NCBI GenBank assembly: GCA_003141555.1
Contig: PLMN01000003.1
Coordinates: 1 to 64,000, forward strand
Direction of reading: 5' to 3'
Origin: Candidatus Aminicenantota bacterium
Lineage (GTDB): Bacteria; Acidobacteriota; Aminicenantia; Aminicenantales; UBA4085
DNA: 64,000 nt
Below are positions 32,958 through 42,478 of this stretch, piece by piece; the first letter of the stretch is position 1, and every line of letters starts with the position of its first letter. The translations under genes and the position numbers were made by a program. The notes beneath the pieces were generated by a model. It ran no database searches. It had not been told where the DNA came from and saw only the letters and a program-made list of their open reading frames with translations.

Positions 32958-35272
32958 CAGGAGGGGTCCTCCTCGAGCTTGCCCATGGGGCGCTTGCTCC
33001 GGCGGATGGCCCAGCCCACGGCGAGGAGCAGGGCCACGACCACGACGACGAGCCCGATCGACATGTGGCTGTACTTGACGATGATCGGCGCGGCGATCAG
33101 GCTGACCAGGTTGGCCACCTTGATCATAGGGTTCAGGGCCGGGCCGGCCGTGTCCTTGAGCGGGTCGCCGACCGTGTCGCCCACGACGGCGGCCTTGTGG
33201 CGCTCCGAGCCCTTGCCGGTGTTGGCCGCCAAGTCGCGCGGCTGGTCCTCGACGGATTTCTTGGCGTTATCCCACGCACCGCCCGTATTGGCCATGAACA
33301 CGGCCAGGAGCTGGCCGCTGAGGATGATCCCCGCCAGGAAGCCGCCCAGGGCCTCGACTTGGAGGATCAATCCGACCGCGATCGGCATGAGAACGGAAAT
33401 GGTGGCGAGAGGAACGAGCTCTTTCTGGGCCGCCCGGGTGGAAATGCCGACGACGCGGGCATAGTCGGGCTTGACCGTGCCCTCCATGATCCCCGGGATG
33501 CGGAACTGCCGCCGGACTTCATGGACGATCATGCCGGCCGCCCGGCTGACCGCCTTGATGGACAGCGAGCTGAACAGCCAGGGCAGCGCCCCGCCGAGCA
33601 GCAGGCCGATAAAGACTTTGGTCTCCGAGAGGCGGATGGCGCCCATCTTCACCACGCCGAGCTGCTCCTGGACGCGCCCCACGTCGGTGATGAACGAGGC
33701 GAAGAGGCTCATCGCGGCGATGACCGCCGAGGCGATGGCCACGCCCTTGGTGATGGCCTTGGTCGTATTGCCGACGGCGTCGAGGTCGGCCATGATCTGG
33801 CGGGCCTTCTGGGTCGCTTCGTCCTTCAGGTCGTGCCAAGCCATCTCCCCGATGCCGTTAGCGTTGTCCGAGATCGGGCCATAGGAGTCCATGGCCACGT
33901 TGTTGCCCGTATGGCTCAGCATCCCGATGCCGATCATGGCCACGGCGTAGAGGACGTAGGTCGCGCTGGCCTCGCCCCCGTAGAGGAGCAGGGCGAAAAT
34001 GAAGCTGACGACCACCGCCACGAGGGCCCAGACGCTCGACTCCATGCCGATCGACAGCCCGGAGAGGATGGTGGTCGCCGCGCCGGTCTTGGTCGATTCG
34101 ACGATCTCCTTGACCGGAGGCCGCTTGGTCGAGGTGAAGTAGGAGGTCAGGGGGTTGAAGGCCACCGCCAGGCCGACGCCGATGGCGGTCAGCATCCCCA
34201 TCCGCCAGTCGTGGGCGTAGAGGAAGGCCAGAAGGAAAGCGAAGGTGATGGTGTTGACGCTCGAAACTTCGTAGGACCGGAACATGGACTCTTCGGCGTC
34301 GTGGGCCCGGAGGAACTTGATCGGGAAGTGGGCCCAGATGGGGACGGTGAAGGTCCCCAGGATCGAGCTGATGACGCCGATGGCCCGGATGATCAGGGGG
34401 TAGACGATCCACTTCAAGGAGTGGCTCGGATCGACGGCCATCAGGGCCAGGCCCAGGATCAGGCCGGAGACGATGGTCACCTCATAGCTTTCGAAGATGT
34501 CGGCGGCCATGCCCGCGCAGTCGCCGACGTTGTCCCCAACGAGGTCGGCGATGACCGCGGCGTTCCGCGGGTCGTCCTCGGGGATGTCCTTCTCGACCTT
34601 GCCCACGAGGTCGGCGCCCACGTCGGCGGCTTTGGTGTAGATGCCGCCGCCCACCCGCATGAAGAGGGCGATCAGCGTGCCGCCGAAGCCGAAGCCGAGG
34701 AGGGCGTCGGGCGCGGCCTTGCCGAAGATGATGAAGATGACCGTGCCTCCGAAGAGGCCCAGGCCGTCGGTCAGCATCCCGGTCACCGTGCCGGCATAGT
34801 AGGCGATGGACAGAGCTTCGTTGAAGCTCCGGCGTGCGGCGGAAGCCGAGCGGACGTTGGCCTGGATGGCCATCCGCATGCCGAGCTGCCCGACGAGCAG
34901 GGAGAACGTCGCCCCGAGGATAAAGGCCAGCGTCCGGCCGATGGCGATGATGATCGTCGCGTTGGCCCCGAATTCGTGGGTGGCCTCCGCGCTCGGCGGG
35001 ACGATATAGACGCTCATGAACAGGACGAACGTCAGGGCCCCGATGAGGGGCAGGATCGTCTTGAGCTGGCGGCTCAGGTAGCTGTCCGCGCCGATGCGGA
35101 TGGCGTTCCAGACCTCCTGCATCTTGGCCGTCCCCTTGTCCTTCTTCATGACGCTGCCGCGCAGGAGCCAGGCATACAGCAGGCTGATGAAGGCGGTGCA
35201 GACGACGCCGAGGATGGCGATCTGCTCGAAGGTGTTCAGCCCGTGCCGGCTGGCGAGACCTAGGATATTCAT
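32957..35272 (-). CDS. hppA: Membrane-bound proton-pumping pyrophosphatase, K+-independent type
   Basis: The 771-aa protein has about 16 transmembrane helices and the catalytic loops of the family: DVGADLVGKVEKDIPEDDPRN, DNVGDCAGMAADIFESYEV, and a late TVGDPLKDTAGPALN. It couples hydrolysis of pyrophosphate to ion export across the cytoplasmic membrane. The diagnostic GNTTKA (lysine rather than alanine at that place) marks the K+-independent subfamily, whose characterised members pump protons. It is a single-gene unit with its own terminator. Confidence 0.95.
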   Translation of the reverse strand: MNILGLASRHGLNTFEQIAILGVVCTAFISLLYAWLLRGSVMKKDKGTAKMQEVWNAIRIGADSYLSRQLKTILPLIGALTFVLFMSVYIVPPSAEATHEFGANATIIIAIGRTLAFILGATFSLLVGQLGMRMAIQANVRSASAARRSFNEALSIAYYAGTVTGMLTDGLGLFGGTVIFIIFGKAAPDALLGFGFGGTLIALFMRVGGGIYTKAADVGADLVGKVEKDIPEDDPRNAAVIADLVGDNVGDCAGMAADIFESYEVTIVSGLILGLALMAVDPSHSLKWIVYPLIIRAIGVISSILGTFTVPIWAHFPIKFLRAHDAEESMFRSYEVSSVNTITFAFLLAFLYAHDWRMGMLTAIGVGLAVAFNPLTSYFTSTKRPPVKEIVESTKTGAATTILSGLSIGMESSVWALVAVVVSFIFALLLYGGEASATYVLYAVAMIGIGMLSHTGNNVAMDSYGPISDNANGIGEMAWHDLKDEATQKARQIMADLDAVGNTTKAITKGVAIASAVIAAMSLFASFITDVGRVQEQLGVVKMGAIRLSETKVFIGLLLGGALPWLFSSLSIKAVSRAAGMIVHEVRRQFRIPGIMEGTVKPDYARVVGISTRAAQKELVPLATISVLMPIAVGLILQVEALGGFLAGIILSGQLLAVFMANTGGAWDNAKKSVEDQPRDLAANTGKGSERHKAAVVGDTVGDPLKDTAGPALNPMIKVANLVSLIAAPIIVKYSHMSIGLVVVVVALLLAVGWAIRRSKRPMGKLEEDPS

Positions 35273-35393
35273 GCTTCCTCCACGCTGGATCGATGGCCGG
35301 AATTCGGAAATTCCGCGTACTTCATGCTTGTCCTGAGGACGCTCGAAGTATCTATCGAATCAAATAGTTACCTTTTATATCTGCATTCGGGAA
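35273..35393. other. Short intergenic region upstream of hppA
   Basis: About 120 bp, AT-richer than average, presumably holding the hppA promoter on the minus strand. No hexamer pair stands out clearly. Confidence 0.3.
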
Positions 35394-35573
35394 TCAAGTC
35401 AAGATGATGGCAAAGCCCAAAAGGGAACCTCCAGCCGCGCGCGTCATCCATATGGCCGCTTCATTCAGTGCCAGAGCGTACAGACGAATGGCCCAGACGG
35501 GAAAGAGGGAGCAGCAGATGCCGAAGAAGACCGCGGGGAAAAGGTTGATGGTGAAAAAGCGCCTTAAATTCAT
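35394..35573 (-). CDS. 59-aa membrane microprotein
   Basis: A 59-residue frame starting MNLRRFFTINLFPAVFF with a hydrophobic first half (FFTINLFPAVFFGICCSLFPVWAI) and a second hydrophobic stretch at the C-terminus (GSLLGFAIIL). A strong ribosome site (ACGGAGG, 5-nt spacing) precedes the ATG. It lies 30 nt after the CPBP protease gene on the same strand, so the two are probably cotranscribed. I do not recognise the family. Confidence 0.6.
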   Translation of the reverse strand: MNLRRFFTINLFPAVFFGICCSLFPVWAIRLYALALNEAAIWMTRAAGGSLLGFAIILT

Positions 35574-35602
35574 GGCGACCTCCGTTTGACGTCAATATGG
35601 CG

Positions 35603-36457
35603 CTACGGGCCGATCTTCATGGCGCCGGGGCGGCGGCTCGGTTTCCACCAAATCATGGCCGCCGCCGCAAAAAAGGCCATGGCCGCCATGCCTGTCAATT
35701 GATCGATCAATCCTCCACGGATGAGGGTCCCGGCGAACGAATTCGTCCAGTTGATCGTCGCGTGAAAGAGAACCGCCGCGAACAAGCTGCGGCCCGTTCG
35801 GATGTGCAGCCAGGTGAATACGACGGTGAGCGGGATGATCCATGCGGCAAAGAGCGCGAGCTCGACGATTGCTTTGCCGCGCGCGGCTTGCGCCGTCCCG
35901 GGGATGAAGAACAGGGGCCCATGCCAGAAGGCCCACGAAAGACCTAGGATCATGTTTGCGGCCCCGGGGCGCCATTTGCCTAAAAGTCGATCCAAGGCAA
36001 AGCCGCGCCATCCGAATTCCTCGGAAACCGCGCCGCCCAGGATCATCGCCATCGTGAATGCGACCAGACGAAGGGGTTGAGTCAGCAGCGGAGAGGCGAG
36101 AATCGTTCCTCCGCGCATCATATGCACGGCAAGGCGCAACCCCAGCATCATCATCGGGAGAAGCAGGATGACCCCATAGGAGCTCCAGCCAAGATTGAAT
36201 TGGAGAGCACGCCGCCATAGCTCGCGCAAGCCTGTTCGTCCGCCTGTTCGCCACGTCAAGAGGACCCCGGCGATGGATGGCGAGAATCCGCCGAGAAAGA
36301 ATAACAAGAGGCCGGGGCATGTCGGCGACGGAGATCCCGGGGTGGCAGACCCGCCGGGAATCTGATAAAGCGCCATCAATCCCCAGGTGAGGAGCATAAT
36401 GCCGTAGGTTAAGGCGAAAAACAGCCAGAGGCCTTTCGATTCACTTCTTTTTTCCAT
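35603..36457 (-). CDS. CPBP-family intramembrane metalloprotease
   Basis: The 284-aa protein has about eight transmembrane helices and the CPBP (Abi/CAAX-like) motifs: EEFGWRGFALD with the EExxxR ligands, FWHGPLFF with the conserved histidine, and a late HATINW histidine/asparagine motif. It probably cleaves peptides in the membrane, as in immunity or prenyl-protein processing. An ATG 72 nt further upstream is also open; this start fits the family better, but neither has a good ribosome site. A membrane microprotein follows it. Confidence 0.82.
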   Translation of the reverse strand: MEKRSESKGLWLFFALTYGIMLLTWGLMALYQIPGGSATPGSPSPTCPGLLLFFLGGFSPSIAGVLLTWRTGGRTGLRELWRRALQFNLGWSSYGVILLLPMMMLGLRLAVHMMRGGTILASPLLTQPLRLVAFTMAMILGGAVSEEFGWRGFALDRLLGKWRPGAANMILGLSWAFWHGPLFFIPGTAQAARGKAIVELALFAAWIIPLTVVFTWLHIRTGRSLFAAVLFHATINWTNSFAGTLIRGGLIDQLTGMAAMAFFAAAAMIWWKPSRRPGAMKIGP

Positions 36458-36627
36458 AAAATGAGTGCGGTCTAGAACGAGCGCCGCTGATTTTGAGCGC
36501 AGCCTCAAAATGGACTTTTCAAAGATCATCTCTCCCGCCCTGTTCCGAATCGGCCGCCCTCCACGAAATAACGGTATTTCGGCCGCCGATCGATGGAAAT
36601 CATAATCTGCTTTTTATTCCTATGGCT

Positions 36628-37038
36628 TTAAGCGATTTCCAAAAGATCTTCATGTTTCTTGCTTGGTTTTATCTTGGCCTTTTTTAGATTTTCAGCGACT
36701 CTGAACTTAACGATTTTGCTGATCAATGTCAGAGGCAGACGCTTGTCTATCGGAAATTTTAAGGAGCCCTTTGAGTTTTCATAGAGCGAAAGCTCCTTCT
36801 GGAACGCACGAATTCCGGAGGACGTCGGATAAAAGCCGATATGGTCTTTCCAGGCGGCAAAATAAACCAAAATGCCTTTCAGGGCGAACGCGGGCATTTG
36901 ATAGCTGATTCTCTCTTCCGCTCCGGGAGCGGCGGCTCCTATTGTCGTCCGTAATTCCCGCAGAATATTTTGTATTTCTACCGGGAAAGTCGCGATATAT
37001 TCGTCAATGGAAGCAATGCCGGTTTTTTTGCTTTTCAT
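36628..37038 (-). CDS. DUF1801 domain protein
   Basis: A 136-aa protein with the DUF1801 pattern (IDEYIATFPVEIQNILRELRTTI, then ISYQMPAFALKGILVYFAAWKDHIGFYP and KGSLKFPIDKRLPLTLISKIV). Members are small cytosolic proteins, some annotated as iron chaperone-like, without an established reaction. The gene is clearly AT-richer than its neighbours, which may mean recent acquisition. A GGGGGG run lies 4 nt before the ATG. Confidence 0.82.
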   Translation of the reverse strand: MKSKKTGIASIDEYIATFPVEIQNILRELRTTIGAAAPGAEERISYQMPAFALKGILVYFAAWKDHIGFYPTSSGIRAFQKELSLYENSKGSLKFPIDKRLPLTLISKIVKFRVAENLKKAKIKPSKKHEDLLEIA

Positions 37039-37083
37039 GAGGCCCCCCTTTGTTCTTGGAATTTATTGGTCTTTCCCTCCGTG

Positions 37084-39354
37084 CTACAGGCCGATCTTCA
37101 CCGCGAAGCCGCCGGCCAGGGGCAGGGCCTTGGTCTTGACGTGCAGCACGCCGCGGCGGTCCCGGGCGTCGAAGAACCAACCCTCGGCGGCCTTGTCGAA
37201 CTCTTCTTTCTTGTCCAGGCCGGGGAGCGCCTTGTCGTTGAGCCTGACGGCGGCCGGCTTGACCGGGATGTGGAGGTCCACCACGTAGGACCGCGTGGCC
37301 GGCATGTCGCGGTATTTGCCCTTAGCCGGACCGACCTTGACCGTGATCTCTTTGGCCGTGTCGATCATCTTCGGCGCGTCGACCTCGACGAGCGTCCGGG
37401 CAAAGTAGCCCGCCCGGTAGTCCTGGGTCACGCCGTCGTCCTCATAGAGCGAGAAGCTCGATTTGCCCGAGGGGAAGATATCTAAGGTCACGGGGTCTTT
37501 GGGCTTCTCCCTGTCGTGAAGCATCTCGGGATACATCGGGATGATCGCCCCGGCCTTGACGAAGACGGGCAGCTTCTCGAGGGGCGTCTCGAAGCCGTTC
37601 AGAACCGTCGGGCCGAAATACTCCTGGCCGTTCCAGTAATCGATCCATCGGCCGGCCGGAAGATAGATGTCGTTCCGGATGGGCGAGTCCTCGTAGACCG
37701 GCGCGACAAGGAGCGACTCGCCGCTCATGAACTGGTATTGGGTCCGCTTCGACCAGGTGACGGGGTCATCGGGATACTCGAGGACCATGGCCCGGACGGT
37801 CGGCACGCCGGTGTCGTAGGCTTCCCGGCAATACGAATAAATGTAGGGTGTGAGCCGCATCTTGAGCTTCATATAGCGGCGGTTGATGGAGGTATAGGGC
37901 TCACCGAAAATCCAGGGCTGCTTCATGAGGTTGGTCTGCTTGGACCAGCCGCTGATGATCATGTAGACGGGCGTGAAACACTTCCACTGGAGGTCCCGGA
38001 CCTGGGTCAGGGCCCCGCCGCCGAAGATGCCGTCCACGTCGCCCGTGGCCGCGTTGAAGGCCGAAAGCCCCGCCCCGAGGACCGACGGGATGTGGAAGCG
38101 GATGTACTCCCAGTTGCCCGACTGGTCGCCCGACCAGATCGTGGAATAGCGCTGGCCGCCGGCCCAGGCGCACGTCGTCCAGACGAAGCCGCGGGCGTCG
38201 CTGTTTTTCTCGATGCCCTCGTAGGCGTCCCGCATGCCGTTCATGGCGAACTGGTAGCCGGGCCCGACCCAGGCCACGTCGAGCTTCATGACCCGGGTGC
38301 CGATCTTGCCGACTTCGGCGGCGATCCGGTCGAGGCCTTTCTCCGTCCAGAGGCCGGTATAGAAGCCGCGCTTGGCGAGCTCCTGGACCGTGTACTCGAG
38401 GTCGGTGTAGCCGCAGCCGTAGCCGTCGTTCGGCAGGATCCAACCGCCGGGCATGTCGTTCGCCCGGTAGGCATCGGCCACCTTGGAGATGACATCCGGC
38501 GTCTTGCCCTTCTTGTTGTAGCAGTCGGCGTCGCCGAACTCCAGGCCCCAGCGGGGAGGGAAGAACGGCCGGCCGGTGATCAGGGTGTAGGCCTCGAGGA
38601 TCTTCTTGAGCGAGGGGCCGTAGAAATAGTAGGCGTCGAAGCGCGGCTCGTCGTGCGACAGGACAAGCGGCGACAGAAAATCGTATTTGCCCGGGGCCAT
38701 GGTGTTGCGGAAAACGCCGTAGCCGGCCGTGCTCATGTAGAAAGGCGCCGGGTTGGATGTCGTGCCGTCGCCCCAGCCGCGCGTGTTCAGCCGGATGTTG
38801 ACCGACGCGTCGCGGTGGGAGAAGTAGCCGTTCTGCATCCCGCAGCCGTAGAAGTTCTCGGCCTCGCCCCGGCGCAGCGTCTGGACGGTCGAGGGACCGT
38901 AGGCGAGCGGCCGGCTCTCCTGCCAGAGGACGGTCAGGTCGTCCTTGTCGAACATTGCGAAGCGGAGCGGCCGCTTGTAGACGCGCAGGACGCAGACCGG
39001 GCTCTGGATGCGGTAGTAGTCGGCCGTCTCCTTCCAGGCCTCGGCGACGGGCGCGCCCTTATAGACGACGATCGGCGCATCCTCGGGCTTGGCCGGGGTA
39101 TCGGCGAAGGCGCCGTCGGGCCCGAGCCAGATGCGGAAGATGTCGTCCCGATAGAAGATCACCCGGACGAGATCCGGCCCGGCCGCGATCTGGAAGATGT
39201 TGTCCTTCAACTCGAACGAAGTCAGGTCGCCGAGCGTGACGCTCCGGCCCCGGGGCGGGGCGGCCGGCTTCTGGCGGGCGAACGCGAAAGTGGCGCCGGC
39301 CGCCAGGATAAGGAGGGCGGCTGCCGGGACCCGGATGGGCGTTCGTGTCTTCAT
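37084..39354 (-). CDS. Secreted glycoside hydrolase family 31
   Basis: The 756-aa protein has a signal peptide (about residues 1-26), an N-terminal beta-sandwich, a TIM-barrel with the GH31 nucleophile region MKLDVAWVG (about D359) and the acid/base region WSGDQSGNW (about D410), then C-terminal beta-sandwich domains (YEDDGVTQDY). GH31 enzymes cleave alpha-glucosides or alpha-xylosides with retention. The secreted location suggests use of external polysaccharide or its fragments. A repeat element lies upstream. Confidence 0.93.
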   Translation of the reverse strand: MKTRTPIRVPAAALLILAAGATFAFARQKPAAPPRGRSVTLGDLTSFELKDNIFQIAAGPDLVRVIFYRDDIFRIWLGPDGAFADTPAKPEDAPIVVYKGAPVAEAWKETADYYRIQSPVCVLRVYKRPLRFAMFDKDDLTVLWQESRPLAYGPSTVQTLRRGEAENFYGCGMQNGYFSHRDASVNIRLNTRGWGDGTTSNPAPFYMSTAGYGVFRNTMAPGKYDFLSPLVLSHDEPRFDAYYFYGPSLKKILEAYTLITGRPFFPPRWGLEFGDADCYNKKGKTPDVISKVADAYRANDMPGGWILPNDGYGCGYTDLEYTVQELAKRGFYTGLWTEKGLDRIAAEVGKIGTRVMKLDVAWVGPGYQFAMNGMRDAYEGIEKNSDARGFVWTTCAWAGGQRYSTIWSGDQSGNWEYIRFHIPSVLGAGLSAFNAATGDVDGIFGGGALTQVRDLQWKCFTPVYMIISGWSKQTNLMKQPWIFGEPYTSINRRYMKLKMRLTPYIYSYCREAYDTGVPTVRAMVLEYPDDPVTWSKRTQYQFMSGESLLVAPVYEDSPIRNDIYLPAGRWIDYWNGQEYFGPTVLNGFETPLEKLPVFVKAGAIIPMYPEMLHDREKPKDPVTLDIFPSGKSSFSLYEDDGVTQDYRAGYFARTLVEVDAPKMIDTAKEITVKVGPAKGKYRDMPATRSYVVDLHIPVKPAAVRLNDKALPGLDKKEEFDKAAEGWFFDARDRRGVLHVKTKALPLAGGFAVKIGL

Positions 39355-39431
39355 GGCGTCTCCTTGGGGCGGAAAATGAGCAAAAGATCCACTCTATCTT
39401 AACGAAAAGCCGAAGCGAGTCAAAGCCCCCC

Positions 39432-39462
39432 AATTCGGTGACAGTAACCTGATTTCCGAATT
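39432..39462. repeat. Solo end of the TCGGTGACAGTAACC repeat family
   Basis: AATTCGGTGACAGTAACCTG and the following ATTTCCGAATTT match the terminal repeat of the elements at 31.3 and 57.5 kb exactly. No partner end is nearby. Confidence 0.75.
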
Positions 39463-39485
39463 TCCGGCCGACGGCGGTGGGGGCC

Positions 39486-39566
39486 CCGGGAGAAAATAGG
39501 GGACGGTTCTATTTTTCGTTGGATCTTGGGATAAATACGGAATAATAGAACCGTCCCCTTTTTTCT
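39486..39566. repeat. Palindromic GGGGACGGTTCTATT element
   Basis: GGGGACGGTTCTATT and its complement (15-bp arms, flanked by A-rich and T-rich ends) enclose about 35 bp. The A/T-flanked GGGGAC palindrome is a REP-like type; a second, different version lies at 46549. It sits 30 bp before the pgsB-like start. Confidence 0.75.
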
Positions 39567-39595
39567 TATAGAATGAGCGGCGGAGAGCAAACGGC

Positions 39596-40873
39596 ATGGA
39601 ATTCGCGGCGGGAAAGGTGCTGGCGGCCTCGGCGGCCTGCCTGGTGCTGTTGATCGCCTTTTGGGCCGCGGAACGGATTGTCCTCGCCAGGCGGCGCCGC
39701 GGCGTGCCGCTCCGGATCTGCGTCACGGGCACGCGCGGGAAGTCGACCGTCGTCCGCCTCCTGGCCTCGATCCTGCGTGCGGCGGGATACAAGGTCCTGG
39801 CCAAGACCACGGGCTCGAAGCCCGTCCTCATCCTTCCCGACGGCGCGGAGCGGGAGATCGCCCGCCCCGGCCGGCCTTCGATCCTCGAGCAGAAGCGCGT
39901 CCTGGCCCTCGCGGCCCGCCGGGGCGCGGACGCGATCGTGGCCGAGATGATGAGCATCCGGGGCGAGAACCTGCGGGCCGAGTCGGCGGCGATCTTCCGG
40001 CCGGGGATCTTGGCCGTCACCAACGTCCGGCTCGACCATCTCGACGACATGGGCCGGACGAAAAACGAGATCGCGGCGACGTTAGCCGCGGCCATGCCGG
40101 CGGCGGGCACGACGTTCGTCCTCGAGGAGGAATCGTATCCGGCGTTCGCCGAGGCGGCGCGGAAGCGGCCCGGCGCGCTCGTCAAGGTTCCGCGGGCCGG
40201 CGGGGCAATGGGCGACGGAGGAGGAATCGAACCGGGGCAAACGGAGGGCGGCGCGTTTCCGGAAAACATCCGGCTTGCGGCGGCGATCGCCGGCTCGCTC
40301 GGCATCGCCCCGGACATCGTCGCGGCCGGGATCAAGGCGGCGTCCCCGGATTTCGGCGCCTTGAAAGTCTGGAAGATTCAGGCCGCACCGCCAGCCCCCG
40401 CTTCTGCGCGCGCCGGCGGGCCCGCGATCTTCGCGGCCAGCGCCTTCGCGGCCAACGAGCCGGAGTCCTCGGCTCTCGTCCTCGACGCGCTCCGGCGGCG
40501 GCATCCCGGGCTGCCGCCTAAGACCCTCGCCCTGCTCAACCTGCGGGCCGACCGCGGCGACCGGACGGAGCAATGGCTCGAGGCGCTTCGGGACGGATTC
40601 TTCGCCTCCTTCGAACGGCTGGTGTTCATGGGCGATCACGCCCGGGCCCTCGGCCGGAGGAATTGGGCGAGCCGGGGCGGTCGGGGGCGTCGCGCCCGGG
40701 CGGAATTCCCGCATCCCTCGATTTCGGCCGTGGCCGACCGCGATCCGGCCCGCATCACGGCCGCCTTGTGCGAGCTCGTCGCCGGTGACGCGCTCATCGT
40801 CGGCCTGGGGAACATCGGCGGCGCGGGCGCGGCCCTGGTCGATCATTGGGCCCGCACGGGGGAGGCGTTGTGA
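39596..40873 (+). CDS. pgsB: Poly-gamma-glutamate synthase subunit PgsB/CapB
   Basis: The 425-aa protein has an N-terminal hydrophobic helix and a MurE/FPGS-like ATP-dependent ligase core with P-loop GTRGKSTVVRLLASIL (about residues 43-58). It also has MMSIRGENL and NVRLDHLDDMGRTKNEIA blocks typical of CapB. It would polymerise glutamate by amide ligation at the membrane. GGAG lies 10 nt before the ATG. It overlaps the capC gene by one base. Confidence 0.9.
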   Translation: MEFAAGKVLAASAACLVLLIAFWAAERIVLARRRRGVPLRICVTGTRGKSTVVRLLASILRAAGYKVLAKTTGSKPVLILPDGAEREIARPGRPSILEQKRVLALAARRGADAIVAEMMSIRGENLRAESAAIFRPGILAVTNVRLDHLDDMGRTKNEIAATLAAAMPAAGTTFVLEEESYPAFAEAARKRPGALVKVPRAGGAMGDGGGIEPGQTEGGAFPENIRLAAAIAGSLGIAPDIVAAGIKAASPDFGALKVWKIQAAPPAPASARAGGPAIFAASAFAANEPESSALVLDALRRRHPGLPPKTLALLNLRADRGDRTEQWLEALRDGFFASFERLVFMGDHARALGRRNWASRGGRGRRARAEFPHPSISAVADRDPARITAALCELVAGDALIVGLGNIGGAGAALVDHWARTGEAL

Positions 40874-41298
40874 TGACGGGCACGGTCATCATCGGGATCG
40901 CGGTCGCGCTCCTCTACGCCGAGATCACGGGCATCCTGCCCGGCGGGATCATCGTCCCGGCGTTCGCGGCGCTCTACCTCGATCAGCCGCTGCGGGTAGT
41001 GGCCACGGTCGCCGCGGCCCTCCTCAGCCTGGCCTGTTACAAAGCGCTCGCCCGCTATTTCCTGCTTTTCGGCCGGCGGCGCTTCGTCCTGCTGATCCTC
41101 CTCGGCGGGGTCTTCGGCCAGCTCTGGCTCCTGGTCTGGCCGCATCTCGGGCCGACGTCGCTCGACCTGCGCGTCGTGGGCTGGATCGTCCCCGGCCTGC
41201 TGGCCGGCAACCTCGAGCGCCAGAAGTTCCTGCCGACCCTGGCTTCGTTCGCCTCGGCCGCGGTCCTGACGTATTTCCTGGCCAAGCTCGTCCTCTGA
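40873..41298 (+). CDS. pgsC: Poly-gamma-glutamate biosynthesis protein PgsC/CapC
   Basis: The 141-aa protein is very hydrophobic, with about four or five transmembrane helices, and the family pattern GIAVALLYAEITGILPGGIIVPAFAALYLDQP near the start. It forms the membrane part of the polymerase with CapB. The ATG start shares its A with the upstream TGA. An in-frame GTG one codon earlier is possible. Confidence 0.9.
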   Translation: MTGTVIIGIAVALLYAEITGILPGGIIVPAFAALYLDQPLRVVATVAAALLSLACYKALARYFLLFGRRRFVLLILLGGVFGQLWLLVWPHLGPTSLDLRVVGWIVPGLLAGNLERQKFLPTLASFASAAVLTYFLAKLVL

Positions 41299-41303
41299 GC
41301 GAC

Positions 41304-42413
41304 ATGAAAAAAGAAAGGCTCCCGGCGATGGTCGCGCTCGTAAGCGTGGCCCTCTTCGCCGCATACAAGCTTGGGCCGGGCATGGGGAGAGTCGCCGGGG
41401 CTGCGAGCGGAGGGCCGGGCACGGTCGCCTCGGCCGCGGACGCCGAGATGCTGGCCGCTGCTCGCCTCATGGACGATGCGATCCGCGCGGTCCGCGGCTG
41501 CGCGGAGGCCGCCTGCGGCGGGATCGACGCGCGCACCGACATCAACCGGACGGGATTCATCGGGCTGGAGAATTCGCCCATCACCACGTCGCTCGGGCAT
41601 CTCGAGGCCAAGCGGACGGCGGCCAATCCCAATTTCGCCGCGGCCGTGGTGCGGATGCTGAAACAGGCGGGCGTCGGCCGAGGCGATGCTGTCGCGGTGG
41701 GCGCATCGGGCTCGTTCCCGGCGCTCGTCGCGGCTTCGCTGGCCGCCCTTCAGGCGATCGGGGCGAAGCCGCTCGTGATCGCCTCGCCCGGCGCCTCGAA
41801 CTGGGGGGCCAACGACCCGCGATTCACGCTCCTCGACATGCTCGATTGCCTGCGCGAAAAAGGCATCCTCGACGCCCGGCCGGCGGCTTTGGCCGTGGGC
41901 GGCGAGAACGACGACGGATCGGACATGACCCCCGAGGGGCAGGAGCTCGCCGCGCGCCGGATCGAAGCGCGCGGGCTGCCGATCGTCCGCGAGAAGACGC
42001 TGGCGGACGATGTCCGGCGGAGGATGGAGATCTACGAGGCGGCCGCGGGCGCGGCGCCGATCAAGGCGTTCATCAACGTCGGCGGGAGCTGGGCCAACAT
42101 GGGCACGGATTCGCGCGTGCTCGAGCTCAAGCCGGGGCTGACCGAGGTCGTGGCCATACCGGCGCCCGGGAAGCGGGGCGTCATCCAGGAGATGGCGGCC
42201 CGCCGCGTCCCCGTGATCCACCTTCTCTATGTCAAGGGGCTGGCCGAGCGCTACGGGCTTCCGTGGGATCCCGTGCCTCTGCCTAAGCCGGGGGAGGGCG
42301 CGCTGTTCGCAGGCGCGCCGGGGCCCGGAGGCCGGGGGCGATGGTTCCCGCTCGCGGCGGTCGTCCTGATCGCCGCGTGTTTCATTGTCCTTGCAAAGCG
42401 GTCCTCCTTGTAG
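41304..42413 (+). CDS. Poly-gamma-glutamate system protein (PgsW type)
   Basis: The 369-aa protein has an N-terminal signal-anchor helix, an extracytoplasmic domain, and a C-terminal hydrophobic helix followed by a short basic tail. It resembles the 'poly-gamma-glutamate system protein' family that accompanies capB-capC in some bacteria (blocks NRTGFIGLENSPITTSLGHLEAKRTAANPNFAA and FINVGGSWANMGTDS). Its role is not defined; it may aid export or anchoring. It starts 5 nt after the capC stop. No capA- or capD-like gene is in the window. Confidence 0.75.
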   Translation: MKKERLPAMVALVSVALFAAYKLGPGMGRVAGAASGGPGTVASAADAEMLAAARLMDDAIRAVRGCAEAACGGIDARTDINRTGFIGLENSPITTSLGHLEAKRTAANPNFAAAVVRMLKQAGVGRGDAVAVGASGSFPALVAASLAALQAIGAKPLVIASPGASNWGANDPRFTLLDMLDCLREKGILDARPAALAVGGENDDGSDMTPEGQELAARRIEARGLPIVREKTLADDVRRRMEIYEAAAGAAPIKAFINVGGSWANMGTDSRVLELKPGLTEVVAIPAPGKRGVIQEMAARRVPVIHLLYVKGLAERYGLPWDPVPLPKPGEGALFAGAPGPGGRGRWFPLAAVVLIAACFIVLAKRSSL

Positions 42414-42478
42414 AAGCGGAGATTGCTTCGTCGTCGCGCAAGCGCGCTCCTCCTCGCAAGGACATTTATTTTCCCCTC

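Noticed and set aside
33065-35263. A 732-codon plus-strand frame opposite the pyrophosphatase gene.
   Set aside because: It is the antisense of a membrane protein with clear family motifs; composition is not protein-like.
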